Part shown: positions 8,150 through 16,855 of the stretch, one piece after another | Position numbering within the stretch: the first letter of the stretch is position 1 | Layout: every line of letters starts with the position of its first letter | NCBI GenBank assembly: GCA_025458905.1 | Contig: JALORN010000006.1 | Location: 1-64,000, forward strand | Origin: Steroidobacteraceae bacterium | GTDB lineage: Bacteria > Pseudomonadota > Gammaproteobacteria > Steroidobacterales > Steroidobacteraceae | DNA length: 64,000 nt | Direction of reading: 5' to 3' | Notes under the pieces: generated by a model | What the model was told of the DNA's origin: nothing | Seen by the model: the letters and a program-made list of their open reading frames with translations, nothing else | Databases searched by the model: none | Made by a program: the position numbers and the translations under genes

Positions 8150-10309
8150 TCAGGCCCGCAGCGGCTGCGCCTCGACGCTGGCCGCCGCCTGCCATCGCGG
8201 CGGCACCCAGCGCTCGAAGTCGGCGGCCGGCATGGGCCGCGCCAGCAGGTAGCCCTGGACCTCCTGGCAGCCGCTCGCCCCGAGGAAGGTGAGCTGTGCG
8301 TCGGTCTCGAGCCCCTCGGCCACGCAGGTGAGGCCGAGCGCCCCGGCCATCGACACGATCGCGTTGATCAGCGAGTTGCCGTGCCGGCCCACGCCGATCT
8401 CGGCGACGAAGCTGCGGTCGATCTTGAGCACGTCGAGCGGCAGGCGCCGCAGGTAGCTCAGCGAAGAGTAGCCGGTGCCGAAGTCGTCGAGGGCGAGCCG
8501 CATGCCGCGCTCGCGGAAGGCCGCCAGCGCGGCGACCACGCGCTCGGGCTCGGCCAGCATCGCGCTCTCGGTGATCTCCGCCTCGAGTGCCGCGTGGCGC
8601 GCCCCGGCCCGCGCCACCGCCGCGTCGATCGCCCCGACCAGGTCGACGGCGGCGAACTGCATCGGCGAGATGTTGAAGGAGATGCGGAAGTCCGGGCCGA
8701 AGCGGCGCTGCCAGCGCGCTGCCTGCCCGGCCACCATCTCGATCACCAGCGAGCCGAGCGGCACGATCAGGCCGGTCTCCTCCATCAGCGGCACGAAGGT
8801 CCCCGGGAGCAACAGGCCGCGGCCGGGATGGCGCCAGCGCACCAGCGCCTCGGCGCCGCTCAGGCGGTTCTCGGCGAGCGACATGCGCGGCTGGAAGTGC
8901 AGCTCGAACTGTCGCTCCTGCAGCGCGGTGCGCAACTCGGATTCGAGCACCAGGCGCTCGCGCGCGCGGTCGCTGATCTCGCTCGCGAAGAACTGGCAGG
9001 CGCCCTTCTGGCCGCGGGCGTGGACCAGCGCGGCGAAGGCATTGTCGATCAGCTCGGCCGCGGTCGCGCCGTCGCCCGGGAACAGGCTGATGCCGACCGA
9101 GGCGCTCAGCGTGAGCTCGGTGTCGCCCATCGCCAGCGGGCTGGCGATCGCGCGCTGCAGCCGCTCGGCGATCGGCAGCGCCGCATCGCCGCGGGGCAGG
9201 TGGCCCACCACGCAGAGGAACGTGTCGCCGTCGGCCCGCGCCACCACGCAGCCGGCGTCGTCGTCGCGCGTGGCGCCGTGCACCAGCCCGTCGAGGGCGC
9301 GCAACTGGGCCCGCATCCTTCCGCCGAGGGTCTTCAGCACTGCATCCGCCACCGTGCGGCCCATCGTGCTCGCGACCCGGTCGAAATCGTCGAGCGACAG
9401 CGCCAGCACGGCGACGTGCATCCCGCTGCCGTGGGCCCGCTGGATCGACTGCCCGATCTGCCGCGCCGCCGACTCGCGGTTCGGCAGCGCGGTCAGCGGA
9501 TCGTGGAAGGCGAGGAAGCGGATCCGGTCCTCCTGGGCACGCACGTCGGTGACGTCCTGCACCGTGCCCCGGATCACCGGCCTGCCGCCCTCGACCGCCG
9601 CCACCTCGCCCTGGTGACGCAGCAGGCGGTGCGCGCCTCGCCTGCCCGTCAGGCGATGCTCGAACTGGAACGCCGCGTGGCTCGCGATCGCCTCCTGCAT
9701 CGCGACGCGCACGCCGCCGAGGTCGTGCGGGTGGACCAGTGCGCACAGCGTCTCCCAGTGGACGTCCTCGTCGGCTCCCACCTCCAGCAGCTCGCGCACC
9801 ACGGGTGAGATCGCGATCGTGCGACCGTCCGCGTGCCGCTCCCAGTGGCCGAGCATCGCGAGGCGCTGGGCGTAGGAGAGGCGTTGCTCGCTGGTCCGCA
9901 GGTCGTCCTGCATCTGCTTGGCGCGCAGCAGGAAGCGCACGCGCTCGAGCAGCAGCATCGGGTTGATCTGCTTGAGCGAGAAGTCGTTGCCGCCGGCCTC
10001 GTAGGCACGGCGGATCGACTCGTAGTCGTCCAGGCCGGTGAGGAACAGAACCTGCACGCGATCGCCGCCGGGCAGCGCGCGCACCCGCGAGCACAGCTCG
10101 AAGCCGTTGAGCCGCGGCATGTTGACGTCGGTGACGATGCAGTCGACGTGCCGCGACGACCACAGCGCCAGCGCCTCGGCCCCGTCGCGCGCGGTGACGA
10201 CCTGGTAACCCGCGTCCTCCAGCACGCCGGCGATCAGCAGGCGCACGGTGTCGTCGTCGTCGACGACGAGCACGCAGCTGGCGGACGCTGCCGGGGCGGC
10301 GGAGGTCAT
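8150..10309 (-). CDS. Response regulator with degenerate GGDEF and intact EAL domains
   Basis: This 719-residue cytoplasmic protein is the output of the operon. An N-terminal receiver (residues 1-125) has the acidic VVDDDD pocket and phosphoacceptor Asp61 in TDVNMP. A PAS-like segment (about 140-270) follows. The GGDEF domain (about 275-445) reads ADGDTF at 359-364 in place of GGDEF, so cyclase activity is unlikely. The EAL domain (about 455-700) has EALVRW from Glu487 and DDFGTGYSSLSYL with KIDRSFV, as in active c-di-GMP phosphodiesterases. The start was set at the ATG that overlaps the Hpt stop (ATGA); a longer frame upstream lacks any domain. It resembles NarR of the Legionella NosP circuit. 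Confidence 0.9.
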   Translation of the reverse strand: MTSAAPAASASCVLVVDDDDTVRLLIAGVLEDAGYQVVTARDGAEALALWSSRHVDCIVTDVNMPRLNGFELCSRVRALPGGDRVQVLFLTGLDDYESIRRAYEAGGNDFSLKQINPMLLLERVRFLLRAKQMQDDLRTSEQRLSYAQRLAMLGHWERHADGRTIAISPVVRELLEVGADEDVHWETLCALVHPHDLGGVRVAMQEAIASHAAFQFEHRLTGRRGAHRLLRHQGEVAAVEGGRPVIRGTVQDVTDVRAQEDRIRFLAFHDPLTALPNRESAARQIGQSIQRAHGSGMHVAVLALSLDDFDRVASTMGRTVADAVLKTLGGRMRAQLRALDGLVHGATRDDDAGCVVARADGDTFLCVVGHLPRGDAALPIAERLQRAIASPLAMGDTELTLSASVGISLFPGDGATAAELIDNAFAALVHARGQKGACQFFASEISDRARERLVLESELRTALQERQFELHFQPRMSLAENRLSGAEALVRWRHPGRGLLLPGTFVPLMEETGLIVPLGSLVIEMVAGQAARWQRRFGPDFRISFNISPMQFAAVDLVGAIDAAVARAGARHAALEAEITESAMLAEPERVVAALAAFRERGMRLALDDFGTGYSSLSYLRRLPLDVLKIDRSFVAEIGVGRHGNSLINAIVSMAGALGLTCVAEGLETDAQLTFLGASGCQEVQGYLLARPMPAADFERWVPPRWQAAASVEAQPLRA

Positions 10310-10689
10310 CGCGCGAGGTGCCCCTCGATCTCCGGCTGCAGGCGCTCCCAGGCCTCGGCGAGCTGCGCGCAGCCCCGTGGCGCGTCGCTGGCGTCGCCCC
10401 GACGGGCCGCGGCCTCGATCGCCGCGCACAGGTCGCCGATCCGCCGCGCACCGATGCTGTAGCTCGCGGACTTCAGCGAGTGTGCGACGCCCCCGAGCGC
10501 TGCGACGTCGCCGGCCGCCACGGCGGCGTTCATCGCCCCGAGCTGCTGCGCCATCTGGTCGCGGTAGGTACGCAGCAGCAGCGGCAGCAACGTACCCTGG
10601 CGCAGGCCGCGCAGCATCGCGAGCTGCTCGGGATCGAGCTCGGCGGGCCCGGCTGCAACCTGCGCCGGAAGGGCGGAAGGGGCGCTCAT
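10306..10689 (-). CDS. Hpt domain histidine phosphotransfer protein
   Basis: This small protein (127 residues) has the helical-bundle pattern of histidine phosphotransfer domains. The phosphoacceptor is His70 in AHSLKSAS, the standard HxLK signature, followed by IGARRIGDLCAAIE. It probably carries phosphate between the receiver of the upstream hybrid kinase and the receiver of the downstream EAL protein. Both junctions are 4-base ATGA overlaps, which suggests matched amounts of the three proteins. Free-standing Hpt genes in this position are less common than Hpt domains fused to the kinase. Confidence 0.9.
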   Translation of the reverse strand: MSAPSALPAQVAAGPAELDPEQLAMLRGLRQGTLLPLLLRTYRDQMAQQLGAMNAAVAAGDVAALGGVAHSLKSASYSIGARRIGDLCAAIEAAARRGDASDAPRGCAQLAEAWERLQPEIEGHLAR

Positions 10690-12245
10690 GCGGTGGTCTC
10701 CTTCGAGGGTGGGGTCGCGACCGGCGCGTGCCGAGGGCACCACCGTTCGAGGGCCGACGCGAGTTCGCGCAGCCGGAAGGGCTTGCTGAGGAAGTCGTCC
10801 ATGCCGGCCTCGAGGCAGCGCTCGCGGTCCCCCAGCATCGCGTTGGCGGTCAGGGCGACGATAGGCACGCGCAGGCCGAGGGGACGCTCGTGCGCACGCG
10901 TGCGCCGGGTGGCCTCCAGGCCGTCCATCTCCGGCATCTGGCAGTCCATCAGCACGAGGTCGAAGTCGTGCGGGCGGGCCAGCAGCTCGACGGCGCGCCG
11001 CCCGTCGCCCGCCACCGTGGCGCGCGCACCGATCAGCTCGAGCATGCCGAGCGTGACCTCCTGGTTCACCGGGTTGTCCTCGACCAGCAGCACGTTCGGC
11101 AGCGCGTCGCCGCCGCGCGCCGCGTCGCCGCGCGGGCGCAGTACCGGGAACAGGCCGGTCGCCGCGGGAGCAGGGCCGCGCCCGCCGTGCGGATCCTGCT
11201 GCAGGGCCAGCGTGAACCAGAAAGTCGAGCCCCGGCCGGGCTCGCTGTGCACACCGCACTCGCCATGCATCAGTTCGCACAGGCGACGCACGATCGCGAG
11301 CCCGAGCCCGGTACCGCCGTACTTGCGGGTGATCGAGCTGTCCGACTGCGTGAACGACTGGAACAGCCGCGGCAGCGCGTCCGCCGGGATGCCGACGCCG
11401 GTGTCCTCGACCTCGAAGCGCAGCCGCAGCGCCGGGTCGCGCGCCTCCAGCAGGCTGGCGCGCAGCGTCACGTGCCCGCGCGCCGTGAACTTGAGGGCAT
11501 TGCCGACGAGGTTGGTGAGGATCTGGGCGAAGCGGGTCGGGTCCCCGATCACCGCGGTCGGCAGCTCGTCCGGCCACTCCGTGCGCAGCGCCAGCCCCTT
11601 CGACTCGGCCTGCGGCTGCAGCAACGAGAGCGCCTGTTCGGCGGACTTGCGCAGGTCGAACGGCACCGACTCGGTCTCGAGCTGGCCGGCCTCGATCTTG
11701 GAGAAGTCGAGGATGTCGTTGAGGATCTGCAGCAGCGACAGGGCCGAGCGGCGGATGACCTCGACCGACCGACGCTGCTGCGCCGGCGGCAGGCGGCCGT
11801 TCAGCAGCAGCTCGGTCATGCCGACCACGCCGTTCATCGGCGTGCGCAGCTCGTGGCTCATCGTGGCGAGGAACGCCGACTTGGCGCGACTGGCGGCCTG
11901 CGCCGCCTCGTTCGACGCCTGCAACTCGCGGTTGCTGCGCTCGAGCTCGTGCATCGCCTCGGTCAGGGCCGCGGTGCGCTGCTGCACCGTGCTCTCGAGC
12001 GAGATCGCGGCCTGGAACAGCGAGAAGGACTTGCCCTGCATGTCCATGTCGCGCTCGACGCGGTCCATCAGCGCATCGTTGACCGCGCCGAGCGCCGCGT
12101 TGGCCTCCTCGAGCGTCGCGCAGCGCGCGCGCAGCTGCTCGAGCTCCGTGGCGGCGGCCGCGGTGGCGACGGCGGGGGGCAGGGGCGTCGTCATGGTGGG
12201 GGCGTGGCGCGGACGCGGCTCGGGGGCTGTCGGGGAGACCTTCAC
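10686..12245 (-). CDS. Hybrid sensor histidine kinase with C-terminal receiver, NosP-associated type
   Basis: This 519-residue soluble hybrid kinase has no membrane segment. An N-terminal coiled-coil region (about 30-125), with DMDMQGKSFSLFQAAISLE, leads into the HisKA domain with phospho-His131 in SHELRTPMNG. The ATPase domain (about 230-350) has the N box near NLVGNALKF, DTGVGIP and GGTGLGLAIV. The receiver (about 383-505) has Asp434 in LMDCQMPEMDG. The first codon is GTG at 12245, overlapping the stop of the FIST gene as GTGA; an ATG 17 codons in is the alternative. Lacking its own sensor, it probably answers to the FIST protein beside it, as NahK/VpsS-type kinases do. Confidence 0.92.
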   Translation of the reverse strand: MKVSPTAPEPRPRHAPTMTTPLPPAVATAAAATELEQLRARCATLEEANAALGAVNDALMDRVERDMDMQGKSFSLFQAAISLESTVQQRTAALTEAMHELERSNRELQASNEAAQAASRAKSAFLATMSHELRTPMNGVVGMTELLLNGRLPPAQQRRSVEVIRRSALSLLQILNDILDFSKIEAGQLETESVPFDLRKSAEQALSLLQPQAESKGLALRTEWPDELPTAVIGDPTRFAQILTNLVGNALKFTARGHVTLRASLLEARDPALRLRFEVEDTGVGIPADALPRLFQSFTQSDSSITRKYGGTGLGLAIVRRLCELMHGECGVHSEPGRGSTFWFTLALQQDPHGGRGPAPAATGLFPVLRPRGDAARGGDALPNVLLVEDNPVNQEVTLGMLELIGARATVAGDGRRAVELLARPHDFDLVLMDCQMPEMDGLEATRRTRAHERPLGLRVPIVALTANAMLGDRERCLEAGMDDFLSKPFRLRELASALERWCPRHAPVATPPSKETTA

Positions 12246-13378
12246 GCGCCGCCGATCGCGATGCCGGTGAAGGTCTGGTTGACGTGCATCGAGTTGAACT
12301 GCTCCCCGTAGGTCGCGAAGCCGACCACGTTGTTGGCGGCGAAGATGGCGCCGACGCGTTCCTTGATGCCCTCGCGCTCGGTCTCCAGCCGCCGCAGGAT
12401 GCAGTCGCAGCCGAGGACCAGCTGCGGCCGGCCGATCGCCGCGCGCACCGCATCGAAGGCCTGCTGCAGGTTGCCGACCATGTCGACGCCGCGCGCGATC
12501 GTCAGCACGATGCCTTCGTCGATCGCACAGAAGAAGGTCAGGCTCTCGTCCGGGTTGACGCGCGCGATCGAGCGCACGTAGTACTGGCCGCCGGCGCGCA
12601 CTACCACCGGATGGGTGGCGAAGATCATCGGCGTCAGTGCCGCGATCTCCAGCCCGAGGAGCCGCGCGAACTCGCGAGCGGCCGGGCGACCGTTGATCTG
12701 CTGGACGATGCGCCTGGCCGGGTCCGCCCGCGTGACCACCATCCGCTGGTCCGAGTGCACGAAGTGCTGGGTGCGGAATGCGAGGAACGGCAGGTCCGTC
12801 CGCACGAGGTTCAGCAGGGCCACGTCCCGGTGGAAGCGGCCACCGTGGTAGAGGTACGTCGCTCCGAAGCGCGTGTCGTCGGCGGCGGAGCCGCCGACGA
12901 GTTCGATGCCGCCGAGCCGCTGGTGGATGCAGCTGACGACCAGCTCCTCCTGCATCGCCAGGCCGTCGACCAGCAGGAAAGCGAAGGTGTCGGCCGCCGT
13001 CGGCGGCGCTCCCGCGCGCTCGCCGAGTCCTCGCAGCAGGCCACCGACCGCTGCGGCCGTTGCAGCGGCGTCGAACGGCTTCAGTGGCAGCAACGTGGTC
13101 GCGACCTCGAGACCGGGGGCCGCGAGGCTGAAGCCCGTGAGCGAACCGGCCAGGTACCCTTCCGGGGTGATCTCGCCGGCGGTGGTGCAGCCGACCAGGT
13201 TGACGTCGCCGAAGCGACGGTGCAGCGCCACGGCCAACGCCGGCAGGTCGAAGTCCGCGGCACAGTAGAACACCGCGAGCTCGATGCCGGGCTGCCAGAT
13301 CGCCGCATGCAGCTGCTCCGCCGCCTCCTCCGGGTCACGTCGCTGCGTGGTGCCCTTGCGGATCGACAGCTTCGACAT
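12242..13378 (-). CDS. nosP: FIST domain sensor, probable NosP (nitric oxide-sensing heme protein)
   Basis: This 378-residue cytoplasmic protein has FIST_N (about 30-215) and FIST_C (about 220-365) domains. Family marks are NLVGCTTAGEI near residue 60, VGGSAADD, and VGFATYGEQFNSMHVNQT near the end. FIST proteins encoded next to a hybrid kinase that lacks a sensor are, in Pseudomonas, Vibrio, Shewanella and Legionella, NosP proteins. These bind NO through heme and change kinase autophosphorylation. Here the gene leads an operon with the kinase, an Hpt protein and an EAL protein, with a GTGA overlap into the kinase. Heme binding itself cannot be shown from sequence. Confidence 0.75.
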   Translation of the reverse strand: MSKLSIRKGTTQRRDPEEAAEQLHAAIWQPGIELAVFYCAADFDLPALAVALHRRFGDVNLVGCTTAGEITPEGYLAGSLTGFSLAAPGLEVATTLLPLKPFDAAATAAAVGGLLRGLGERAGAPPTAADTFAFLLVDGLAMQEELVVSCIHQRLGGIELVGGSAADDTRFGATYLYHGGRFHRDVALLNLVRTDLPFLAFRTQHFVHSDQRMVVTRADPARRIVQQINGRPAAREFARLLGLEIAALTPMIFATHPVVVRAGGQYYVRSIARVNPDESLTFFCAIDEGIVLTIARGVDMVGNLQQAFDAVRAAIGRPQLVLGCDCILRRLETEREGIKERVGAIFAANNVVGFATYGEQFNSMHVNQTFTGIAIGGA

Positions 13379-13829
13379 AAGGCCCCTTCCTCTCTCGCCG
13401 CGGCGCAGGGCCGCGGGGACCCGGGGTTCCGTTCGGCCGGGTCTCGTTGCGGTATCGGACCGGCGTGACGAGGCTGAAGGCGGCGGGCGAGGGGGGTGGC
13501 GGTAATCGGGAGTGCGTCACGGCGGCGGCAGCGGCTTGCCACCGTGCCCGGGCTCCCCGGCCGCCCGCACCCGCATCATCGACGCGGGTGGCTGCGGGCG
13601 GCTCCCGGGTGTTCAGGCGCGGAGATGCAGGCGCAGCGCCGCGCGCACCACGCGCACGATCTGCGCCCCACGGACTCGACCATGTCGTCCCCGTCGATCG
13701 CCATGGCCACGCTCCCGCCGGTCTCCCCGGTCACGGGAAGATCATGCACCTGCCATTCCGGATCGCCTGCCTGCGCATCCGGCGGTTGCAGTGGTAACGT
13801 TGCAGCCCCGCCGGGTGCGAGGGAGCCGC
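13379..13829. other. 451-base intergenic region between divergent genes
   Basis: This gap separates the minus-strand FIST gene from the plus-strand amidohydrolase gene and should hold both promoters, though no strong -35/-10 pair stands out. On the minus strand at about 13613-13800 there is a stretch with coding-like codon use that reads PEWQVHDLPV and AMAIDGDDMVESVG and then, after a shift of frame, AQIVRVVRAALRLHLRA and a stop. It has no clear start codon. It may be a broken small gene or chance in GC-rich DNA. Confidence 0.3.
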
Positions 13830-14702
13830 ATGAAGCACGGGTACGTCGACATCGTCTGCAACGTGTTCACGCCCGAGGCCGTCCGCAAGGGCCTCACGGG
13901 CCTCGACGAGGCGTTCAAGGCGCAGGTGCGCATGGACCCGAAGATGCGCCCCGGCGTCTCGATGTCCGACTACCTGCGCCGCATGGACCGCGCCGGGATC
14001 GAGCGCTCGCTGCTGATCGCGGTGCGCTGCGGCGACCTGCGGGTGCGCGGCTCCTTCCACATGCCCTACGAGATGGTCGCGAAGATCTGCGACAAGTGGC
14101 CCGATCGCTTCTCCGGCCTCGCCGGCATCGACCCGACGCTCGGCGTGCGCGGGCTGAAGGAGCTCGACAAGGCCGTCAACGAGTACGGCTTCGTCGGCGC
14201 CCACTGGTACCCGCACTGGTTCTCGATGCCGATCGACGCGCCCCAGGTCTATCCCTACTACGCGCGCTGCGCCGAGCTCGGCGTGCCGATCATGATGCAG
14301 GTCGGCCACAACCTGGTGTACAGCCGCGAGCGCCGCCTGCCCTCGGTGGGCCGGCCGATCCTGCTCGACCAGGTCGCGATCGACTTCCCGGAGCTGACGC
14401 TGATCGGCATCCACATCGGCGTGCCCTGGACCGACGAGATGATCTCGATGTGCTGGAAGCACGACAACGTCTACACCGCGGGCGACGCCTACGCCCCGAA
14501 GCACTGGCCGAAGCAGTACGTGCACTACGCCAACAGCTACGGCAGCCACAAGGTGCTGTTCGGCACCGACTGGCCGGTGATCGACCCCGAGCGCGCCGTT
14601 GCCGAGGTGGCGGCGCTGGAGCTGCGCCCGGAGGCGCACGCGAGGCTGATGCGCGACAACGCGCTGCGCATCTTCACGAAGATCCCGCGACCGCGGCGCT
14701 GA
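13830..14702 (+). CDS. Amidohydrolase family protein (ACMSD-like, amidohydro-rel)
   Basis: This 290-residue TIM-barrel protein belongs to the amidohydrolase 2 group that includes ACMSD and resorcylate decarboxylases. Landmarks are PDRFSGLAGIDPTLGVRGLKELDKAV, GFVGAHWYPHWFSMPIDAPQVYPYYA, MMQVGHNLVYS, LIGIHIGVPWTDEM, and the late FGTDWPVIDPE, whose Asp would be a metal ligand. The usual N-terminal HxH metal motif is not obvious: the protein begins MKHGYVDIVCNVFTPEA. GAGGGAG precedes the ATG by 4-5 bases. The gene converges on a nitrilase-like gene 39 bases away. Decarboxylation or hydrolysis of an aromatic or cyclic acid is plausible, but no substrate can be named. Confidence 0.8.
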   Translation: MKHGYVDIVCNVFTPEAVRKGLTGLDEAFKAQVRMDPKMRPGVSMSDYLRRMDRAGIERSLLIAVRCGDLRVRGSFHMPYEMVAKICDKWPDRFSGLAGIDPTLGVRGLKELDKAVNEYGFVGAHWYPHWFSMPIDAPQVYPYYARCAELGVPIMMQVGHNLVYSRERRLPSVGRPILLDQVAIDFPELTLIGIHIGVPWTDEMISMCWKHDNVYTAGDAYAPKHWPKQYVHYANSYGSHKVLFGTDWPVIDPERAVAEVAALELRPEAHARLMRDNALRIFTKIPRPRR

Positions 14703-14741
14703 CGGCGCGCTGCGCCGCCCCGCCGCGGCGGCCGGGCGTGC

Positions 14742-15776
14742 TCACTTCCAGCGGCGCTTGTCCGCGAGGTAGCGCGCCGAGTCGAACCCGTCCGTCGGCT
14801 GGTAGGCCGAGAACAGGTTCGGCGGGTACGGCTCGACGTACTGGCCGTAGAGGTCGCGGTACAGCGCGGCGTGCACGTTCGGGATGCGCCGCTTCTCGCG
14901 GAAGGCGCGGATCGGTATGCGCGCCAGCACCGGGCCCTCGTTGACGCTGTTGGCCTGCCCGAGCAGCTCGCCGTTCGGGCCGTAGATCGCGCTGCCGCCC
15001 GAGCGCACGTCCTCGAACGAGCCCGGGTTGTCGCGCGAGATCGCCTGGTTGACGATCGCCGTGTACATGTTGTTGTAGCGCGCGTTCGCCCGGATGTCGT
15101 ACTCGTCGAAGCCGCCGGTGGCGGTGCGCAGCATGATCTCGCCGCCCTTGAGCGCGAAGGCGCGGATGATCTCCGGCTCCAGCTGGGTCGAGGTGGTGCA
15201 GAGGTTGCCGACCGGGGTGCGCGTCACCGGCACCACCTCGTCGCGCCCGTACTTCTCGACGTACTCGTCGAGCACGTCGTAGATCGTGGTCGTGAAGACC
15301 TCGAAGCGGCCGAACAGGCCCTTGATGTTGCGGGCCTTCCAGTGCCGGCCCACGACCGCGCCGGCCGGGTCGACGATGGTCGTGATCGACAGGATGTGGT
15401 TCGGCCAGTCCGGATCCTTCGCGTACGAGCCGAAGACGACGTAGCAGCCGTAGCGCTTCGCGCGCGCACCGATCGCCTCGGTCTCGGGGCCCGGGATCTC
15501 GATCGCCGCCTTCAGCAGGTCGGCGCGTTTCCAGGCGGCGTTGAACCCGGTGATCGGGAACTCGTGGAAGAACACGATGTCCTTCGGGCCCAGCCAGCCG
15601 TTGGCCGCGTCGATGAGGCCCAGCATGTGGTCGAGGTTGGCCTTGACCGAGGCGTCGCGGTTCGCGACGTCGACCGCGCGCACGCGCGACTGCACGACGC
15701 AGAGGGAGATCTCGTCCTTGGCGAGCGGGACGCAGGCATAGGTGCCGTCTGGACGGACGAGTGGTTCGCTGGACAT
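14742..15776 (-). CDS. Nitrilase/aliphatic amidase superfamily hydrolase
   Basis: This 344-residue protein has the nitrilase alpha-beta-beta-alpha fold pattern with the Glu-Lys-Cys triad. The Glu is in VFFHEFPITGFN, the Lys in GRHWKARNIKG, and the Cys in VGNLCTTST followed by EPEIIRAFALKGGEIML. Around the Cys, the usual acidic or aromatic residue that follows it is replaced by TTST. The segment is also two residues longer than in amidases, so specificity may differ. The late GSAIYGPNGELLGQANS matches the typical post-catalytic strand. The ATG at 15776 is the first in the homologous frame. A carbon-nitrogen bond in a nitrile, amide or carbamoyl group is the likely target. Confidence 0.85.
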   Translation of the reverse strand: MSSEPLVRPDGTYACVPLAKDEISLCVVQSRVRAVDVANRDASVKANLDHMLGLIDAANGWLGPKDIVFFHEFPITGFNAAWKRADLLKAAIEIPGPETEAIGARAKRYGCYVVFGSYAKDPDWPNHILSITTIVDPAGAVVGRHWKARNIKGLFGRFEVFTTTIYDVLDEYVEKYGRDEVVPVTRTPVGNLCTTSTQLEPEIIRAFALKGGEIMLRTATGGFDEYDIRANARYNNMYTAIVNQAISRDNPGSFEDVRSGGSAIYGPNGELLGQANSVNEGPVLARIPIRAFREKRRIPNVHAALYRDLYGQYVEPYPPNLFSAYQPTDGFDSARYLADKRRWK

Positions 15777-15898
15777 GAGTACCCCATCAGGCTCGGTGCT
15801 GCGCGACGACCGCGCGGCCGCGCCGCGATGATGCGCTGGCCGTCGCGAGGCACGCAGCCGGCGCCCGTCGCCATCGCCGCGTGGAGGACGCGCCGCGT

Positions 15899-16717
15899 TC
15901 AGCGGCGCGGGTCGGGCAGGAACGGCTGCAGCAGCATGCGGTCGAGCCGCCCGTGGCGCGGGTCGCGGAACTCGCGCAGCCCGAGCGTCATGCCCTCGTG
16001 GCCGAGCCGCGGCTGCGCGAGGTAGGTGCCGGCGAGGCGGTCCCACCACGGCAGGGCGAAGCCGAAGTTGCGGTCGGTCTCGAGCGGGTCCGCCGAATGG
16101 TGCACGCGGTGCATGTCGGGCGTGACGAGCACGCGGCGCAGCCACGCATCGAGGCGCAGCGGCAGCCGCAGGTTCGAATGGCTGAACATGGAGGTCGCGT
16201 TCAGCAGCACCTCGAACGCCAGCACCGCGAGGGGCGGTGCGCCGAGCGCCAGCACGACCGCGATCTTCAGCAGCATCGACAGCAGCAGTTCCAGCGGGTG
16301 GAAGCGCAGGCCGGTGCTGGCGTCGAAGTCGAGGTCGGCGTGGTGCATGCGGTGCAGTCGCCACAGCAGCGGCACCGCGTGGAACGCACGATGCTGCGCC
16401 CAGACCGCGAGGTCGAGCAGCAGCAGGCCGAGGACGAAAGCGAGCGGCGCCGGCACGGCCAGTGCGCGGAACAGGCCCCAGCCTGCCTCTTCCGCGAGCA
16501 CGGCGCTGCCGACCGCGGCCAGCGGCAGCACCGCGCGCAGCAGCAACGTCCCGACCACGACGACCCCGAGGTTCTGCGCCCAGCGCCAGGGACGCGCGAG
16601 CGCCGCGGCGCGGCGCGGCCGGCGACCTTCCGCCGCCAGCAGCGGCAGCAACACCGCGACGAACACGCCGGCGCGCAGCCACGGCTCGAGCGCCAGCAGG
16701 TCGGCTGCGCGGGTCAT
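15899..16717 (-). CDS. Sterol desaturase / fatty acid hydroxylase family membrane protein
   Basis: This 272-residue integral membrane diiron enzyme has four or more hydrophobic segments and the clustered histidines of the family: HRAFH with HRMHH (in LWRLHRMHHADLDFD), HSNLRLP, and HRVHHSAD near the end of the core. Together they form the eight-His iron site expected of fatty acid hydroxylases and sterol desaturases. The ATG at 16717 is the only start that leaves a normal N-terminus. The reaction would be O2-dependent hydroxylation or desaturation of a lipid chain. It stands alone between the nitrilase-like gene and a divergent small gene. Confidence 0.87.
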   Translation of the reverse strand: MTRAADLLALEPWLRAGVFVAVLLPLLAAEGRRPRRAAALARPWRWAQNLGVVVVGTLLLRAVLPLAAVGSAVLAEEAGWGLFRALAVPAPLAFVLGLLLLDLAVWAQHRAFHAVPLLWRLHRMHHADLDFDASTGLRFHPLELLLSMLLKIAVVLALGAPPLAVLAFEVLLNATSMFSHSNLRLPLRLDAWLRRVLVTPDMHRVHHSADPLETDRNFGFALPWWDRLAGTYLAQPRLGHEGMTLGLREFRDPRHGRLDRMLLQPFLPDPRR

Positions 16718-16855
16718 GGCGGCCCGCCCGGCGGCGCCGTGCGCGCCGGCCGTAGCGGCGCCCGGGCTCGCGCCCGCGCGGCCCGGCCAGCGCGCCATCG
16801 GCTCGGGGTTCGTACTAACATCCGGGGTGTACCTGGGACACGCGGAGACGATGCC

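Noticed and set aside
14703-14741. Small palindromes between the amidohydrolase and nitrilase genes as a terminator
   Set aside because: Stems are only 6 bases and GC palindromes are frequent here; not strong enough to list.
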